Shown here piece by piece: positions 17,373 through 26,506 of a stretch of DNA of 64,000 bases (positions within the stretch are counted from its first letter, which is position 1; every line of letters starts with the position of its first letter). The DNA is from Emticicia sp. C21 (GTDB taxonomy: Bacteria > Bacteroidota > Bacteroidia > Cytophagales > Spirosomataceae). The notes beneath the pieces were generated by a model, which saw only the letters and a program-made list of their open reading frames with translations, was not told where the DNA came from and searched no databases. The position numbers were made by a program, and so were the translations under genes. The stretch lies in NCBI RefSeq assembly GCF_003418935.1, contig NZ_QVMT01000005.1, forward strand, positions 62,279 to 126,278, written 5' to 3'.

Positions 17373-18839
17373 ATGATCCTAAGCGACATCCTATATAAAG
17401 TTCCTTTACAGGCAGTATCAGGCAAAACCGATATTGAAATCCAAAATATTGTCTTCGATTCTCGTCAGGTTAAAGCAGGAAGCCTGTTCGTTGCCATTGG
17501 AGGCACACAGGTTGACGGACATAATTTTATAGAAAAAGCCATTGACTTAGGCGCCTCAACTATTCTGTGCGAACGCTTACCAGAGGTATTGGGTGAAAAT
17601 ATCACCTATCTGCAAGTGGAAAATTCTGCCCGCACAATGGGTTTGATAGCTGCCAATTTTTATGGAAATCCATCAAAGAAATTAAAGCTGGTCGGGGTAA
17701 CAGGTACTAATGGAAAAACATCTTCAGTTACCTTACTTTTCCGTTTATTCAGAAAACTGGGTTACCGTTGCGGTTTGCTTTCTACAGTCCAAAATCAGAT
17801 TGATGATGATATTATTCCTTCTACGCATACTACCCCTGATTCTGTAAAAATCAATGAACTATTACATGAGATGGTTCAAAAAGGAGTTAGTTATTGCTTT
17901 ATGGAGGTGAGTTCACACTCAGTAGTGCAGGAACGTATCTCAGGACTTCATTTTGCCGGGGGAATATTTACTAATATCACCCACGACCATCTTGATTTCC
18001 ATGAGACCTTTGATAATTATATCAGAGCTAAAAAAGGATTTTTCGACCAGTTGCCTGCTTCAGCTTTTGCCTTGGTTAATACCGATGATAAGAATGGCAA
18101 AATCATGATTCAGAATACTGCAGCGCGTAAAGAATCATATTCTTTACGAAATATCGGCAGCTTCAAAGGTAAAATCCTGGCTTGCGGCTTATTAGGTTTG
18201 CAAATGGATATTGATAACCGCGAGGTATGGTTTAAACTGATTGGAGCTTTCAATGCTTATAATCTTCTTGGCGTATATGGGGCCGCCGTTTTATTAGGCG
18301 AGAATCCGGATGAAGTACTGATGCAGTTATCGGATATTCAACCCCCAGCAGGTAGATTTGAACAGGTAGTTTCACAAAACCATATTGTGGGTATTGTAGA
18401 CTACGCCCATACGCCTGACGCCCTGAAAAATGTTCTGGAAACGATAGTAGATTTACAACAGGACGGCAATCAACAGATTATAACCGTAGTAGGTTGTGGC
18501 GGTAATAGAGATGCCACCAAGCGCCCGATTATGGCTGAGATTGCCTGTAAATTAAGCAACCGTGTGATTCTGACCTCTGATAATCCAAGAAACGAAGACC
18601 CATTCGCTATTCTTGGACAAATGGAAAGCGGTGTACCTATGATTTATGTAAATAAAGTACAGACCATTGAAGACCGACATCAGGCGATATTTGAGGCAGT
18701 AAAAATAGCTCGCCCGCAAGATATTATTCTGGTAGCAGGCAAAGGACATGAGACTTATCAGGAAATTAAGGGTGTGAAACACCATTTTGATGATAAGGAA
18801 GTGCTACAGGAAGCATTTGATACAATCTGGAAAAAGTAG
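17373..18839 (+). CDS. murE: UDP-N-acetylmuramoyl-L-alanyl-D-glutamate--2,6-diaminopimelate ligase
   Basis: MurE adds the third stem-peptide residue to UDP-MurNAc-dipeptide. The 488-residue protein has the N-terminal domain with FDSRQVKAGSLFVAIGG, the ATP loop GVTGTNGKTSS near residue 109, the central THTTPDS and EVSSHSVVQERISG motifs, and the C-terminal DNPRNEDP motif that selects meso-diaminopimelate over lysine. A GKGHE motif is near the end. This fits a Gram-negative wall. The gene is outside any cell-wall cluster and follows a RAYT and its palindrome; a terminator follows it. Confidence 0.97.
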   Translation: MILSDILYKVPLQAVSGKTDIEIQNIVFDSRQVKAGSLFVAIGGTQVDGHNFIEKAIDLGASTILCERLPEVLGENITYLQVENSARTMGLIAANFYGNPSKKLKLVGVTGTNGKTSSVTLLFRLFRKLGYRCGLLSTVQNQIDDDIIPSTHTTPDSVKINELLHEMVQKGVSYCFMEVSSHSVVQERISGLHFAGGIFTNITHDHLDFHETFDNYIRAKKGFFDQLPASAFALVNTDDKNGKIMIQNTAARKESYSLRNIGSFKGKILACGLLGLQMDIDNREVWFKLIGAFNAYNLLGVYGAAVLLGENPDEVLMQLSDIQPPAGRFEQVVSQNHIVGIVDYAHTPDALKNVLETIVDLQQDGNQQIITVVGCGGNRDATKRPIMAEIACKLSNRVILTSDNPRNEDPFAILGQMESGVPMIYVNKVQTIEDRHQAIFEAVKIARPQDIILVAGKGHETYQEIKGVKHHFDDKEVLQEAFDTIWKK

Positions 18840-18861
18840 TTCAAAATATAAAGAGCTTTGA

Positions 18862-18895
18862 ACGGGGTTTGATTTATATCAAATCCCGTTTTTTA
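18862..18895 (+). terminator. Intrinsic terminator after murE
   Basis: The arms ACGGGGTTTGAT (18862-18873) and ATCAAATCCCGT (18878-18889) form a 12-bp stem with one wobble pair, followed by a T run. Confidence 0.88.
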
Positions 18896-18977
18896 TTTTA
18901 CAATTTGCTGTAACCTTTTGATAAAAATAAAGTTTCCGAAGCAAATTATGAAATAGAATCATCAACGCTCATTCTTT

Positions 18978-20435
18978 ATGAAACTTTGCCTATCAATTGT
19001 TAAAGTATGTTTTTATCTCTCAGCTATATTTATTCTTAATACATCCCATGCACAAGATAAATCCAATGAAATTGACCAATATATTGAGAAATATGTAAAT
19101 AATGATTTGTTCAATGGTAGTGTATTAGTAGTGCAAAATGATAAAACTGTCTTTCAGAAATCTTATGGCTTTGCCAATAAAGAGTGGGGTATCGCCAACA
19201 ATGCTGATACAAAATTCCGGATTGGCTCCATTACCAAGCAATTTACAGCTATGCTCATTATGCAATTGGAGCAGGAGGGAAAATTAAGCCTTCAGGAGAA
19301 AATCACTACTTATCTTCCCTGGTATCCTAAAGAAAACGGGGATAAAATAACAATTCATCATTTATTGACACATGAATCTGGTTTACCTAATTACACCGAA
19401 AGCGCTGATGCAATGAATGATATTAATACGCATGATTATTCGCCGGAAGAAATTGCTAAAAAATACTGCATTGGGCACCTAAGATTTGAACCTGGAACCA
19501 AGTTTGAATATTGTAATACAGGTTACTTCTTGTTGGGATTAATCATAGAAACCTTAACCAAAAAGCCCTATGCAGAAGTAATACAGGAGAAAATACTGAA
19601 TCCGGCAGGAATGAAAAATACGGGTATGGACAATCCAAAACAATTAGTACTTAATCGTGCTTCGGGATATGCTTATGGTTTTGATGGGTATACGAATGCT
19701 GACTATATTAATCCTGCAACAGCAACTTATGCGGCAGGAGGTTTATATGCTACGCCACAAGACTTATATTTATGGCAAAAGGCTTTGTATGGTGATAAAT
19801 TACTTGCAAAAGAAAATCGGGAATTGATGTTTACACCTAATCTGGGTAATTATGGCTATGGGCTTTATATCGTAAAAACCAAAGCAGATACTATTATTGG
19901 TCATAATGGCGGGCTTCAGGGCTTTTCATCAAGCATGTTGCACTTTTCTAAAGATAAAATTACAGTAATCATCTTTGATAATACCCGAGTGGATAAGCGA
20001 GGGAATCTGGAAAATATTACTGCAGGTATAGTAAATATTTTACAAAACAAGCAGCCCGCACCATTCATAAAGTCGATGCAGATAGCCATGATTAAGCAGA
20101 TAGAAAAGAGTAGCGGAGAAGGATTAGTAGCCCTTTATAAACAGCTAAAAGTTGAAAAAGCCTCCTACGAGTTTTCAAGACCAGAGTCTTTTCTGAATAA
20201 CCTGGGCTATCACCTACTGCAACACAATCGGTTGAAAGATGCAGTAGCTTTTCTGAAATTTACCACAGAAGAATATCCTGAATCTGCCAATGCTTTTGAT
20301 AGCTACGCAGAAGCTCTGGTGAAATATGGACAAAAAGAAACGGCTATACAAATGTACAGACGTTCCCTTGAGTTAAATCCAAAGAATAGTAATGCTGAAG
20401 CTCAACTCAAACTCCTTGAACAACAGACGAAATAG
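18978..20435 (+). CDS. Exported serine hydrolase of the beta-lactamase/penicillin-binding family with C-terminal TPR repeats
   Basis: A 485-residue protein with a signal peptide (ending SHAQ) and the class C beta-lactamase/esterase fold. The nucleophile motif is SITK (Ser84, Lys87), the second motif is YCNTG and the third HNGGLQG, as in D-alanyl-D-alanine carboxypeptidases and esterases of the AmpC/EstB type. The last 90 residues form TPR-like helices (LKDAVAFLKFTTEEYPESANAFDSYAEAL and a second repeat), a common arrangement in Bacteroidota. Substrate unknown; assigning antibiotic resistance would be unjustified. It converges with the OmpH gene, eight bases apart. Confidence 0.9.
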   Translation: MKLCLSIVKVCFYLSAIFILNTSHAQDKSNEIDQYIEKYVNNDLFNGSVLVVQNDKTVFQKSYGFANKEWGIANNADTKFRIGSITKQFTAMLIMQLEQEGKLSLQEKITTYLPWYPKENGDKITIHHLLTHESGLPNYTESADAMNDINTHDYSPEEIAKKYCIGHLRFEPGTKFEYCNTGYFLLGLIIETLTKKPYAEVIQEKILNPAGMKNTGMDNPKQLVLNRASGYAYGFDGYTNADYINPATATYAAGGLYATPQDLYLWQKALYGDKLLAKENRELMFTPNLGNYGYGLYIVKTKADTIIGHNGGLQGFSSSMLHFSKDKITVIIFDNTRVDKRGNLENITAGIVNILQNKQPAPFIKSMQIAMIKQIEKSSGEGLVALYKQLKVEKASYEFSRPESFLNNLGYHLLQHNRLKDAVAFLKFTTEEYPESANAFDSYAEALVKYGQKETAIQMYRRSLELNPKNSNAEAQLKLLEQQTK

Positions 20436-20443
20436 CTATTATT

Positions 20444-21073
20444 TTATTGTTTCTTAGGTGCAGGCTTCTTGGCTGCTGGTGTAGGCTTATTAGTTGTTGA
20501 GGCTGCAGGAGCAGCTACCTGTTTTGGCGGAGGTGTGCTACCAAGTTTTATCAGAATAGCATCAGAAAGATTGTCTCTGTCATTATCATTGGCGTATAAC
20601 AATACAGGCGTTGATTCTCTATTGTTTGGATCTGCATTTCTTCTGAAAACAAATTTATAACCCTTTTCAGCAGCGACTTTTTTAATAGCATCTTCCATTT
20701 TATCTCGAATAGCTTTGTATTTCGTTTGGATAAGCGTCTCCAATGCTGCTTCAGCAGTCCTTTGGTATTCTTCTGTCGCTTTTTTCAGGTCTTGCACTTC
20801 TTTTAGTGAAGCATTTAATGATTCAGTAGTAAGGCCTGTTATATCTTTCAATGACTGTTGATAAGCAGCGAATTTTTCCTGATAAGCCAGGTTTCGTGTT
20901 TGCAATTCTTTCGCAAATTCTTCTCTTTTACTGCCTACTTCATTCTGTAAATCCTTTACTTCTTTCAGATTTATCGTAACGTAATCATCATACACATAAC
21001 CGATTTTTGGGAGCTGAGCAAATGAGACCTGACTAATTAACGCTGCAACAAGAACAAAAAATATCTTTTTCAT
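20444..21073 (-). CDS. OmpH/Skp-family periplasmic chaperone
   Basis: A 209-residue exported protein (signal peptide ending SFAQ) with the Skp layout: a short beta start (KIGYVYDDYVTI), two long coiled-coil arms (about residues 35-130) and a return strand (AAEKGYKFVFRR). Skp binds unfolded outer membrane proteins as a trimer. The C-terminal tail after about residue 180 is an unusual low-complexity stretch rich in Pro, Ala, Lys and Thr, absent from the E. coli protein. A paralogue elsewhere in the genome, next to bamA, would be expected in this phylum; this copy is not next to it. Confidence 0.9.
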   Translation of the reverse strand: MKKIFFVLVAALISQVSFAQLPKIGYVYDDYVTINLKEVKDLQNEVGSKREEFAKELQTRNLAYQEKFAAYQQSLKDITGLTTESLNASLKEVQDLKKATEEYQRTAEAALETLIQTKYKAIRDKMEDAIKKVAAEKGYKFVFRRNADPNNRESTPVLLYANDNDRDNLSDAILIKLGSTPPPKQVAAPAASTTNKPTPAAKKPAPKKQ

Positions 21074-21122
21074 TGGGAGGGTTTAAGTAATTTTTTATCA
21101 AAATTAACTAATAAATCTGATG

Positions 21123-21160
21123 AAAAAAAGAACACGCCACATAAGGCTTATGCGACGTGT
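21123..21160 (-). terminator. Intrinsic terminator of the leu operon
   Basis: The arms ACACGCCACATAAG (21132-21145) and CTTATGCGACGTGT (21147-21160) pair with two mismatched or wobble positions. A run of seven A at 21123-21129 gives the T tract on the minus strand. Confidence 0.82.
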
Positions 21161-21188
21161 CTAATAAATAAGAAAACTATTATAATGC

Positions 21189-22259
21189 TTAAATGCGTTT
21201 CAAAATCTCTTCGCCAATGGCATCTGTACCTAAAATCATGTCTTTAGGTGTAGAAGCATCTGCAATATCTCCGGTACGAAAACCTGCCTTCAATGTTTGT
21301 TCAACTGCTGAAATGATGGCTTCGCTTTCTGCTTTCAAGCCAAATGAAATATCTAACATTAAGGCGGCTGACAGAATCGATGCCATTGGGTTAGCTAAAC
21401 CCTTGCCGGTAATATCATGCGCAGAACCATGGATTGGCTCATAAACGCCCGTGCTATCACCAACTGATGCCGAAGCTAACATACCCATTGAACCGGCAAT
21501 CTGAGAAGCTTCGTCAGTAAGGATATCACCAAAAAGGTTAGCTGTAACCACTACATCGAATTGCTTTGGATTTTTGATTAGTAACATCGCTGCAGAATCA
21601 ACAAATTGATGCTCTACTGTTACTTCCGGATATTCTTTTGCTACTTTTTGTACGGTCTCTCTCCACAAACGGCTGGTCTCCAATACGTTTGCTTTATCTA
21701 CCGACATTACTTTTTTACCACGTGTCATAGCAGCATCAAAAGCTTTGCGGGCGATGCGCTCTACTTCATAACGACTGTATTCAGCAATATCATAAGCAGT
21801 GTCGCCATCGTTTTTGCGACCTTTTTCTCCGAAATAAATATCTCCTGTTAGTTCACGGAAAAATAGGATATCAGAACCTTTCAGGATTTCAGGTTTGATG
21901 CTTGACGCGCCTAATAGTTCATCAAATAATTTGATAGGGCGTAGGTTGGCATACAATCCTAATTCTTTACGCATTTTTAACAAACCTTGCTCCGGACGAA
22001 CTTTGGCAGTTGGGTCATTGTCGTATTTCGGATGACCAACAGCGCCGAAAAGCACGGCGTCAGAAGCACGCATTTTTTCTAATGTCTCTGCTGGTAGTGG
22101 GTCTCCGGTTGCTTCAATAGCTACGTGGCCTATCAGGGCCTCGTCATACGTAAATTCATGACCGAATTTCGCTGCAATTTTTTCTACTACTTTTTTTCCA
22201 ACGGCTGTTACTTCCTGCCCGATACCGTCTCCGGGAACAACTAAGATATGTTTTTTCAT
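21189..22259 (-). CDS. leuB: 3-isopropylmalate dehydrogenase
   Basis: LeuB oxidises and decarboxylates 3-isopropylmalate to 2-oxoisocaproate with NAD; the same enzyme handles 3-methylmalate in the citramalate route. The 356-residue protein has the family start (ILVVPGDGIGQEV), the LRANLRPIKLF-like substrate segment (LYANLRPIKLF), the helix with VDKANVLETSRLW, and the metal-binding segment NLFGDILTDEASQIAGSMGMLASASVG. It is the last gene of a minus-strand leuC-leuD-cimA-leuB order, separated from cimA by the GxxExxY element, and is followed by a terminator. Confidence 0.97.
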   Translation of the reverse strand: MKKHILVVPGDGIGQEVTAVGKKVVEKIAAKFGHEFTYDEALIGHVAIEATGDPLPAETLEKMRASDAVLFGAVGHPKYDNDPTAKVRPEQGLLKMRKELGLYANLRPIKLFDELLGASSIKPEILKGSDILFFRELTGDIYFGEKGRKNDGDTAYDIAEYSRYEVERIARKAFDAAMTRGKKVMSVDKANVLETSRLWRETVQKVAKEYPEVTVEHQFVDSAAMLLIKNPKQFDVVVTANLFGDILTDEASQIAGSMGMLASASVGDSTGVYEPIHGSAHDITGKGLANPMASILSAALMLDISFGLKAESEAIISAVEQTLKAGFRTGDIADASTPKDMILGTDAIGEEILKRI

Positions 22260-22276
22260 TTATTTTGGTTATTGAA

Positions 22277-22732
22277 TTTAACCACGGAGTGACACCGAGT
22301 TTTGCACGGAGTTTCACGGGGTTTATAATGCGAATCTTTTTATACCTTCTTTTAAACTTACTACATTAAAATTCATTAGATAGCCTAACTTATATTTACC
22401 TAATCTCATGTAGGTTAATACCTGAGCACGATGAACATCATTAATGGCTTCTACTGATTTAATTTCTAATACAATTTGATTTTCAACTAAAATATCAATT
22501 CTATACCCACAATCCAATTTAACTTCTTCAAATATTAATGGCATTGGCTTCTCTTTCTCAGCGTTGATACCAGCCTTGAATAATTTATAGAATAAACATT
22601 CTTTATAAGCACTCTCCAAAAGTCCCGGCCCTAAAGCAGTATGAACTTCATACGCAGCTTTCAATACATTACCTGTTAAGTTGTTTAACTCCGTGTAACT
22701 CAGTGCCATACTTAGTGAAACTCCGTGGTTAA
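22277..22732. mobile_element. Putative minimal mobile element: GxxExxY gene flanked by inverted repeats made of CACGGAGT-like units
   Basis: The left end (22277-22321) reads TTTAACCACGGAGT and then further octamers of the form CACCGAGT, CACGGAGT and CACGGGGT. The right end (22687-22732), read on the minus strand, begins TTAACCACGGAGTTTCAC and also holds four such octamers. The two ends are therefore an imperfect inverted repeat of about 45 bp built from tandem units. Between them lies only the GxxExxY gene, whose start codon is inside the right repeat and whose stop touches the left one. The unit fills the leuB-cimA gap, leaving 17 bp and 9 bp at the borders. No target-site duplication was identified. 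Confidence 0.7.
22323..22709 (-). CDS. GxxExxY family protein (PD-(D/E)xK nuclease-fold, function unknown)
   Basis: A 128-residue protein with the family motif GLLESAY (Gly29, Glu32, Tyr35) inside AAYEVHTALGPGLLESAYKECL. It carries the nuclease-fold core: Asp72 in YRIDILVENQ, Glu82-x-Lys84 in LEIKSVE, and Gln96 in HRAQVLTYMR. The family is widespread and often multicopy in Bacteroidota and other groups, and its role is unknown. Here the first eight codons (MALSYTEL) are encoded by the right inverted repeat. It lies in the leu operon in the same direction, so it is probably expressed with it. It appears intact. Confidence 0.92.
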   Translation of the reverse strand: MALSYTELNNLTGNVLKAAYEVHTALGPGLLESAYKECLFYKLFKAGINAEKEKPMPLIFEEVKLDCGYRIDILVENQIVLEIKSVEAINDVHRAQVLTYMRLGKYKLGYLMNFNVVSLKEGIKRFAL

Positions 22733-22741
22733 AAAAGGTGA

Positions 22742-24259
22742 CTAAAATTGAATCAAATTAAGCATTTTTTGGGTGGCTTTGATGGCTGATACAGTCTGGT
22801 CAGAATCAAGGCCGTGAGTTTTGAATTCTTTATTATTCAATTCCCAGGTAATGATAGTCTCACAAAGCGCATCTGTTTTACCCCCAGGCGGAATCCGTAC
22901 GGCATAGTCAGTCAGCATTGGGAGAAGTATCTTCTTTGTATCATAAATCTTCTTCAAGGCATTCATAAACGCATCGTACTGTCCATCACCCTGTGCACTT
23001 TCTTCATAAGTATGTCCATCAATTTTAACCAATAAAGTGGCTGACGGGCGAAGATTTTTTGAATGAGTTAACACATAATTGAGCACTACCACTTTTTCTT
23101 CAATAGCACTCGTATCAATTACATCGGAAATAATATAGGGTAAGTCTTCTCTGGTAACCACCTCTTTTTTATCCCCTAATTCAATGATACGTTGGGTAAC
23201 TTTCTTTAAGTCCTCCTGAGAGAGTTTAATCCCTAATTCTTGCAGGTTTTTCTCTATATTAGCCTTACCCGAAGTTTTACCTAAAGCATACTTACGCGTA
23301 CGCCCGAAGCGTTCAGGCATCAGGTCATTGAAGTAGAGGTTATTTTTATTGTCTCCATCAGCATGGATACCTGCCGTTTGGGTGAATACGTTCTCCCCTA
23401 CTACAGGCTTATTAACAGGCACACGGAAACCCGAAAACGTTTCAACCAATCTGCTTACCGAATACAGAGAATTTTCAACAACAGAAGTTTTTACTTCAGG
23501 GAAGAAATCATTTAATACCGCAATAACACTCGCTAAAGGAGCATTTCCGGCTCTTTCACCCATCCCATTAACTGTTAGGTGTAAGCCTTGAGCTCCGGCA
23601 CGAATGGCTTCCATCACATTGGCTACGCCTAAATCGTAGTCATTATGGGCATGAAAATCAAAATGTGTGTCCGGATAACGCTGAATGATGGCATGTACAA
23701 ATTCGAAAGATTCTGCAGGAGTCAATACCCCCAGTGTATCAGGTAAAAGTACTCGTTCAATCGGCTGTTTTGTGAGAAAGTCCAGATATTGGAAGACGTA
23801 TTCGCGAGAATTTCTCATGCCGTTGCTCCAATCTTCCAGATATACATTACACTTGATATCTTCTGATTGTGCTAAGGCAATTACCTGTACTATTTCATCA
23901 AAATGCTGTTCAGGCGTTTTCTTCAGCTGATGGGTCAAATGGTTCAATGAGCCTTTAGTAAGCAGGTTCATGACTTTCGCCCCTGCCTCTAGCATCCATT
24001 TGACAGAAGTATCTCCATCAACAAAGGTTAACACCTCTATTTTATCTAACAATCCGTTTTCCGCTGCCCATGAAGTAATTTTTTTCACCGCCTGAAACTC
24101 ACCGTCAGATACCCTTGCAGAAGCTACCTCCAGGCGGTCAACTTTTACTTCTGTTAGCAGTATCTGTGCAATGGCCAGTTTCTCGGTAGAAGAAAAAGAC
24201 ACTCCGCTGGTCTGTTCGCCATCGCGGAGTGTTGTATCCATTATTTCTATATATTTCAT
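22742..24259 (-). CDS. cimA: (R)-citramalate synthase-like enzyme of the 2-isopropylmalate synthase family
   Basis: The enzyme condenses acetyl-CoA with a 2-oxoacid. The 505-residue protein has the HMGL-like barrel (MDTTLRDGEQTSG; metal site in FHAHNDYD) and a C-terminal LeuA-type regulatory domain. Recalled pyruvate-pocket and adjacent residues of Leptospira citramalate synthase (Arg16, Asp17, Leu81, Leu104, Tyr144, Asp304, Asn310, Leu311, Tyr312) all have identical counterparts here: Arg12, Asp13, Leu77, Leu100, Tyr140, Asp301, Asn307, Leu308, Tyr309. That favours pyruvate as acceptor, making citramalate for isoleucine. Automated annotation often labels such proteins 2-isopropylmalate synthase, and a role in leucine synthesis cannot be excluded. 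It lies between leuD and leuB, whose products serve both routes. Confidence 0.85.
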   Translation of the reverse strand: MKYIEIMDTTLRDGEQTSGVSFSSTEKLAIAQILLTEVKVDRLEVASARVSDGEFQAVKKITSWAAENGLLDKIEVLTFVDGDTSVKWMLEAGAKVMNLLTKGSLNHLTHQLKKTPEQHFDEIVQVIALAQSEDIKCNVYLEDWSNGMRNSREYVFQYLDFLTKQPIERVLLPDTLGVLTPAESFEFVHAIIQRYPDTHFDFHAHNDYDLGVANVMEAIRAGAQGLHLTVNGMGERAGNAPLASVIAVLNDFFPEVKTSVVENSLYSVSRLVETFSGFRVPVNKPVVGENVFTQTAGIHADGDNKNNLYFNDLMPERFGRTRKYALGKTSGKANIEKNLQELGIKLSQEDLKKVTQRIIELGDKKEVVTREDLPYIISDVIDTSAIEEKVVVLNYVLTHSKNLRPSATLLVKIDGHTYEESAQGDGQYDAFMNALKKIYDTKKILLPMLTDYAVRIPPGGKTDALCETIITWELNNKEFKTHGLDSDQTVSAIKATQKMLNLIQF

Positions 24260-24309
24260 TTTGCTGTTGCTTAAAGCAGTGGTTTTGTTGTCTCCTTTAT
24301 CGATACTGA

Positions 24310-24906
24310 TTAATAGAGACTTGCCTCAGCAAATGTTTTTATCTCGCTTTTCATAGCTTGCAGATAATCAATATCATCGTAGCCATTAATCATATTATGT
24401 TTTTTATAACCATTGATAGCAAAACTTTCCTGTTCGCCTGTCGATACAATAGTGATCGTCTGTTCAGGTAAGTTTACTTCTAATTCTGCTTTAGGGTCGG
24501 CTTCGATAGCTTTGAAGATTTTGTCCAGAAATTCAGGACTAACCTGTACAGGTAATAGACCAATGTTGATAGAGTTTCCTTTGAAAATATCAGCAAAGAA
24601 GCTAGATACCACACAACGGAAACCGTAATCGTAGATAGCCCAGGCAGCGTGCTCACGGCTTGAACCACTGCCGAAGTTACGGCCACCAACTAAGATTTTA
24701 CCTGAATAAATCGGGTTATTCAATACGAAATCCTGTTTTGGGGTATCATCGCCATTATAGCGCCAATCTCTGAATAAGTTATCGCCGAAGCCTTCACGTT
24801 TGGTTGCTTTCAAGAAACGCGCAGGGATAATCTGGTCAGTATCTACGTTTTCGATAGGCATAGGTACTGCGGTGCTTTTAAGCACTGTAAATTTATCGTA
24901 AGCCAT
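24310..24906 (-). CDS. leuD: 3-isopropylmalate dehydratase small subunit
   Basis: LeuD pairs with LeuC to isomerise 2- to 3-isopropylmalate, and citraconate intermediates in the citramalate route. The 198-residue protein has the small-subunit signatures [31 protein letters not shown] and [19 protein letters not shown]. The length is typical. It lies 70 bp after leuC and 50 bp before cimA, all on the minus strand. Confidence 0.97.
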   Translation of the reverse strand: MAYDKFTVLKSTAVPMPIENVDTDQIIPARFLKATKREGFGDNLFRDWRYNGDDTPKQDFVLNNPIYSGKILVGGRNFGSGSSREHAAWAIYDYGFRCVVSSFFADIFKGNSINIGLLPVQVSPEFLDKIFKAIEADPKAELEVNLPEQTITIVSTGEQESFAINGYKKHNMINGYDDIDYLQAMKSEIKTFAEASLY

Positions 24907-24976
24907 TTGTCGTAATATTTTTTATGCCAGATATATATAAGCATTTTTATATATCTGACAATCGGTGTTTAGTGTA

Positions 24977-26377
24977 TTAGATTAATTCTCTTGGGTCAGT
25001 TACTTTACCAGTAACAGCAGCAGCGGCAGCTACTAATGGACTAGCCAATAGTGTACGTGCACCCGGTCCCTGGCGACCTTCGAAGTTACGGTTGGAGGTA
25101 GAAACCGCATATTTACCTGCAGGAATCTTGTCGTCGTTCATGGCCAAACAAGCTGAACAACCTGGTTGACGCAATTCGAACCCGGCTTCATTCAGAATAT
25201 CCAGAATACCTTCTTCTTTGATTTGAGATTCAACGATATGAGAACCCGGTACTAACCAAGCCGTTACGTTGTCTGCTTTCTTCCGTCCTTTTACGATAGA
25301 AGCAAAAGCACGGAAGTCTTCGATACGACCATTGGTGCAACTTCCTAAGAAAACGTAGTCGATTGATTTACCAACTATCTGCTCGTTTTCCGCAAAGCCC
25401 ATATAGCCCAACGATTTTTTGTAGCTGGCTTCACCGTCTTTTACCTGATTGGCTAATGGAATATTTTGCGAGATACCTGTACCTAAACCCGGGTTTGTAC
25501 CATAGGTAATTTGCGGTTCAATATCAGCAGCATCGAAATTATATTCTATATCAAAGGTTGCTCCTTCTTCGGTTGGTAGGGTTTTCCAGTAAGCTACTGC
25601 TTTATCCCATGCTTCACCTTTTGGTGCTAATTCTCTACCTTTTAAATAAGCAAAAGTAGTTTCATCTGGAGCAATCATGCCACCTCTGGCACCCATTTCG
25701 ATAGACATATTACAAACCGTCATACGGCCTTCCATCGACATATTTCTGAACACATCTCCGGCATATTCTACAAAGTATCCTGTGGCACCTGCGGCAGATA
25801 ATTGTGAGATAATATATAAGGTTACGTCTTTAGGCATCACTGCCGCACCTAATTTGCCATTGATGGTCACACGCATTTTCTTAGGTTTAGGCTGCATGAT
25901 ACATTGCGATGAAAGTACCATCTCCACCTCTGATGTACCGATACCAAAGGCAATGGCACCAAAAGCACCATGTGTAGAAGTATGAGAGTCACCACATACA
26001 ATCGTCATACCCGGTTGAGTAATACCATTTTCTGGCCCTACTACGTGTACGATACCATTTTTTGCATGTCCTAAGCCCCAGTGAGAAATACCGTATTTAG
26101 CAGTATTTGTCTCTAATGCTTTCAATTGGTTAGCTGAAAGCGGGTCTGCCACCGGAAGGTGTTGGTTGATTGTTGGCGTATTGTGGTCGGCAGTAGCAAA
26201 TGTACGTTCAGGGAACAATACATCGATTCCTCTGGTTTCGAGGCCAAGGAATGCTACCGGACTGGTTACTTCATGAATAAAGTGACGGTCGATGAAGAAT
26301 ACATCCGGACCATCTTCGATTTTACGCACAACGTGAGCGTCCCATACTTTGTCGAATAGTGATTTTGGTGTTGACAT
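24977..26377 (-). CDS. leuC: 3-isopropylmalate dehydratase large subunit
   Basis: The catalytic subunit of the 4Fe-4S isomerase. The 466-residue protein carries the three cluster cysteines at the usual positions: Cys347 in LGSCTNGR and Cys407 and Cys410 in [10 protein letters not shown]. The substrate motifs [14 protein letters not shown] and [12 protein letters not shown] are intact. It is the first gene of the leu/cim operon. The upstream gap (26378-26506) shows no leucine-rich leader peptide; an imperfect -7-like CAATTTTG is the only promoter hint there. Confidence 0.97.
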   Translation of the reverse strand: MSTPKSLFDKVWDAHVVRKIEDGPDVFFIDRHFIHEVTSPVAFLGLETRGIDVLFPERTFATADHNTPTINQHLPVADPLSANQLKALETNTAKYGISHWGLGHAKNGIVHVVGPENGITQPGMTIVCGDSHTSTHGAFGAIAFGIGTSEVEMVLSSQCIMQPKPKKMRVTINGKLGAAVMPKDVTLYIISQLSAAGATGYFVEYAGDVFRNMSMEGRMTVCNMSIEMGARGGMIAPDETTFAYLKGRELAPKGEAWDKAVAYWKTLPTEEGATFDIEYNFDAADIEPQITYGTNPGLGTGISQNIPLANQVKDGEASYKKSLGYMGFAENEQIVGKSIDYVFLGSCTNGRIEDFRAFASIVKGRKKADNVTAWLVPGSHIVESQIKEEGILDILNEAGFELRQPGCSACLAMNDDKIPAGKYAVSTSNRNFEGRQGPGARTLLASPLVAAAAAVTGKVTDPRELI

Positions 26378-26506
26378 TTTATATTTAAGCGTTTTTTTCT
26401 GTTAGTGTATAGGCCAATTCCCTTTGCAGAAATTGAACAATACAAAATTGCGTAGAATATCTCAATAAGGATTAACGAAATACGCCCAAAAAATAGTGTT
26501 TTTAGC

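Noticed and set aside
18978-20435. Serine hydrolase as an antibiotic-resistance beta-lactamase
   Set aside because: The SxxK/YxN/HxG motifs are shared by many esterases and peptidases; the TPR tail and chromosomal setting do not support resistance.
26378-26506. Possible leucine leader peptide and attenuator before leuC
   Set aside because: No short frame rich in leucine codons and no terminator/antiterminator pair was seen.
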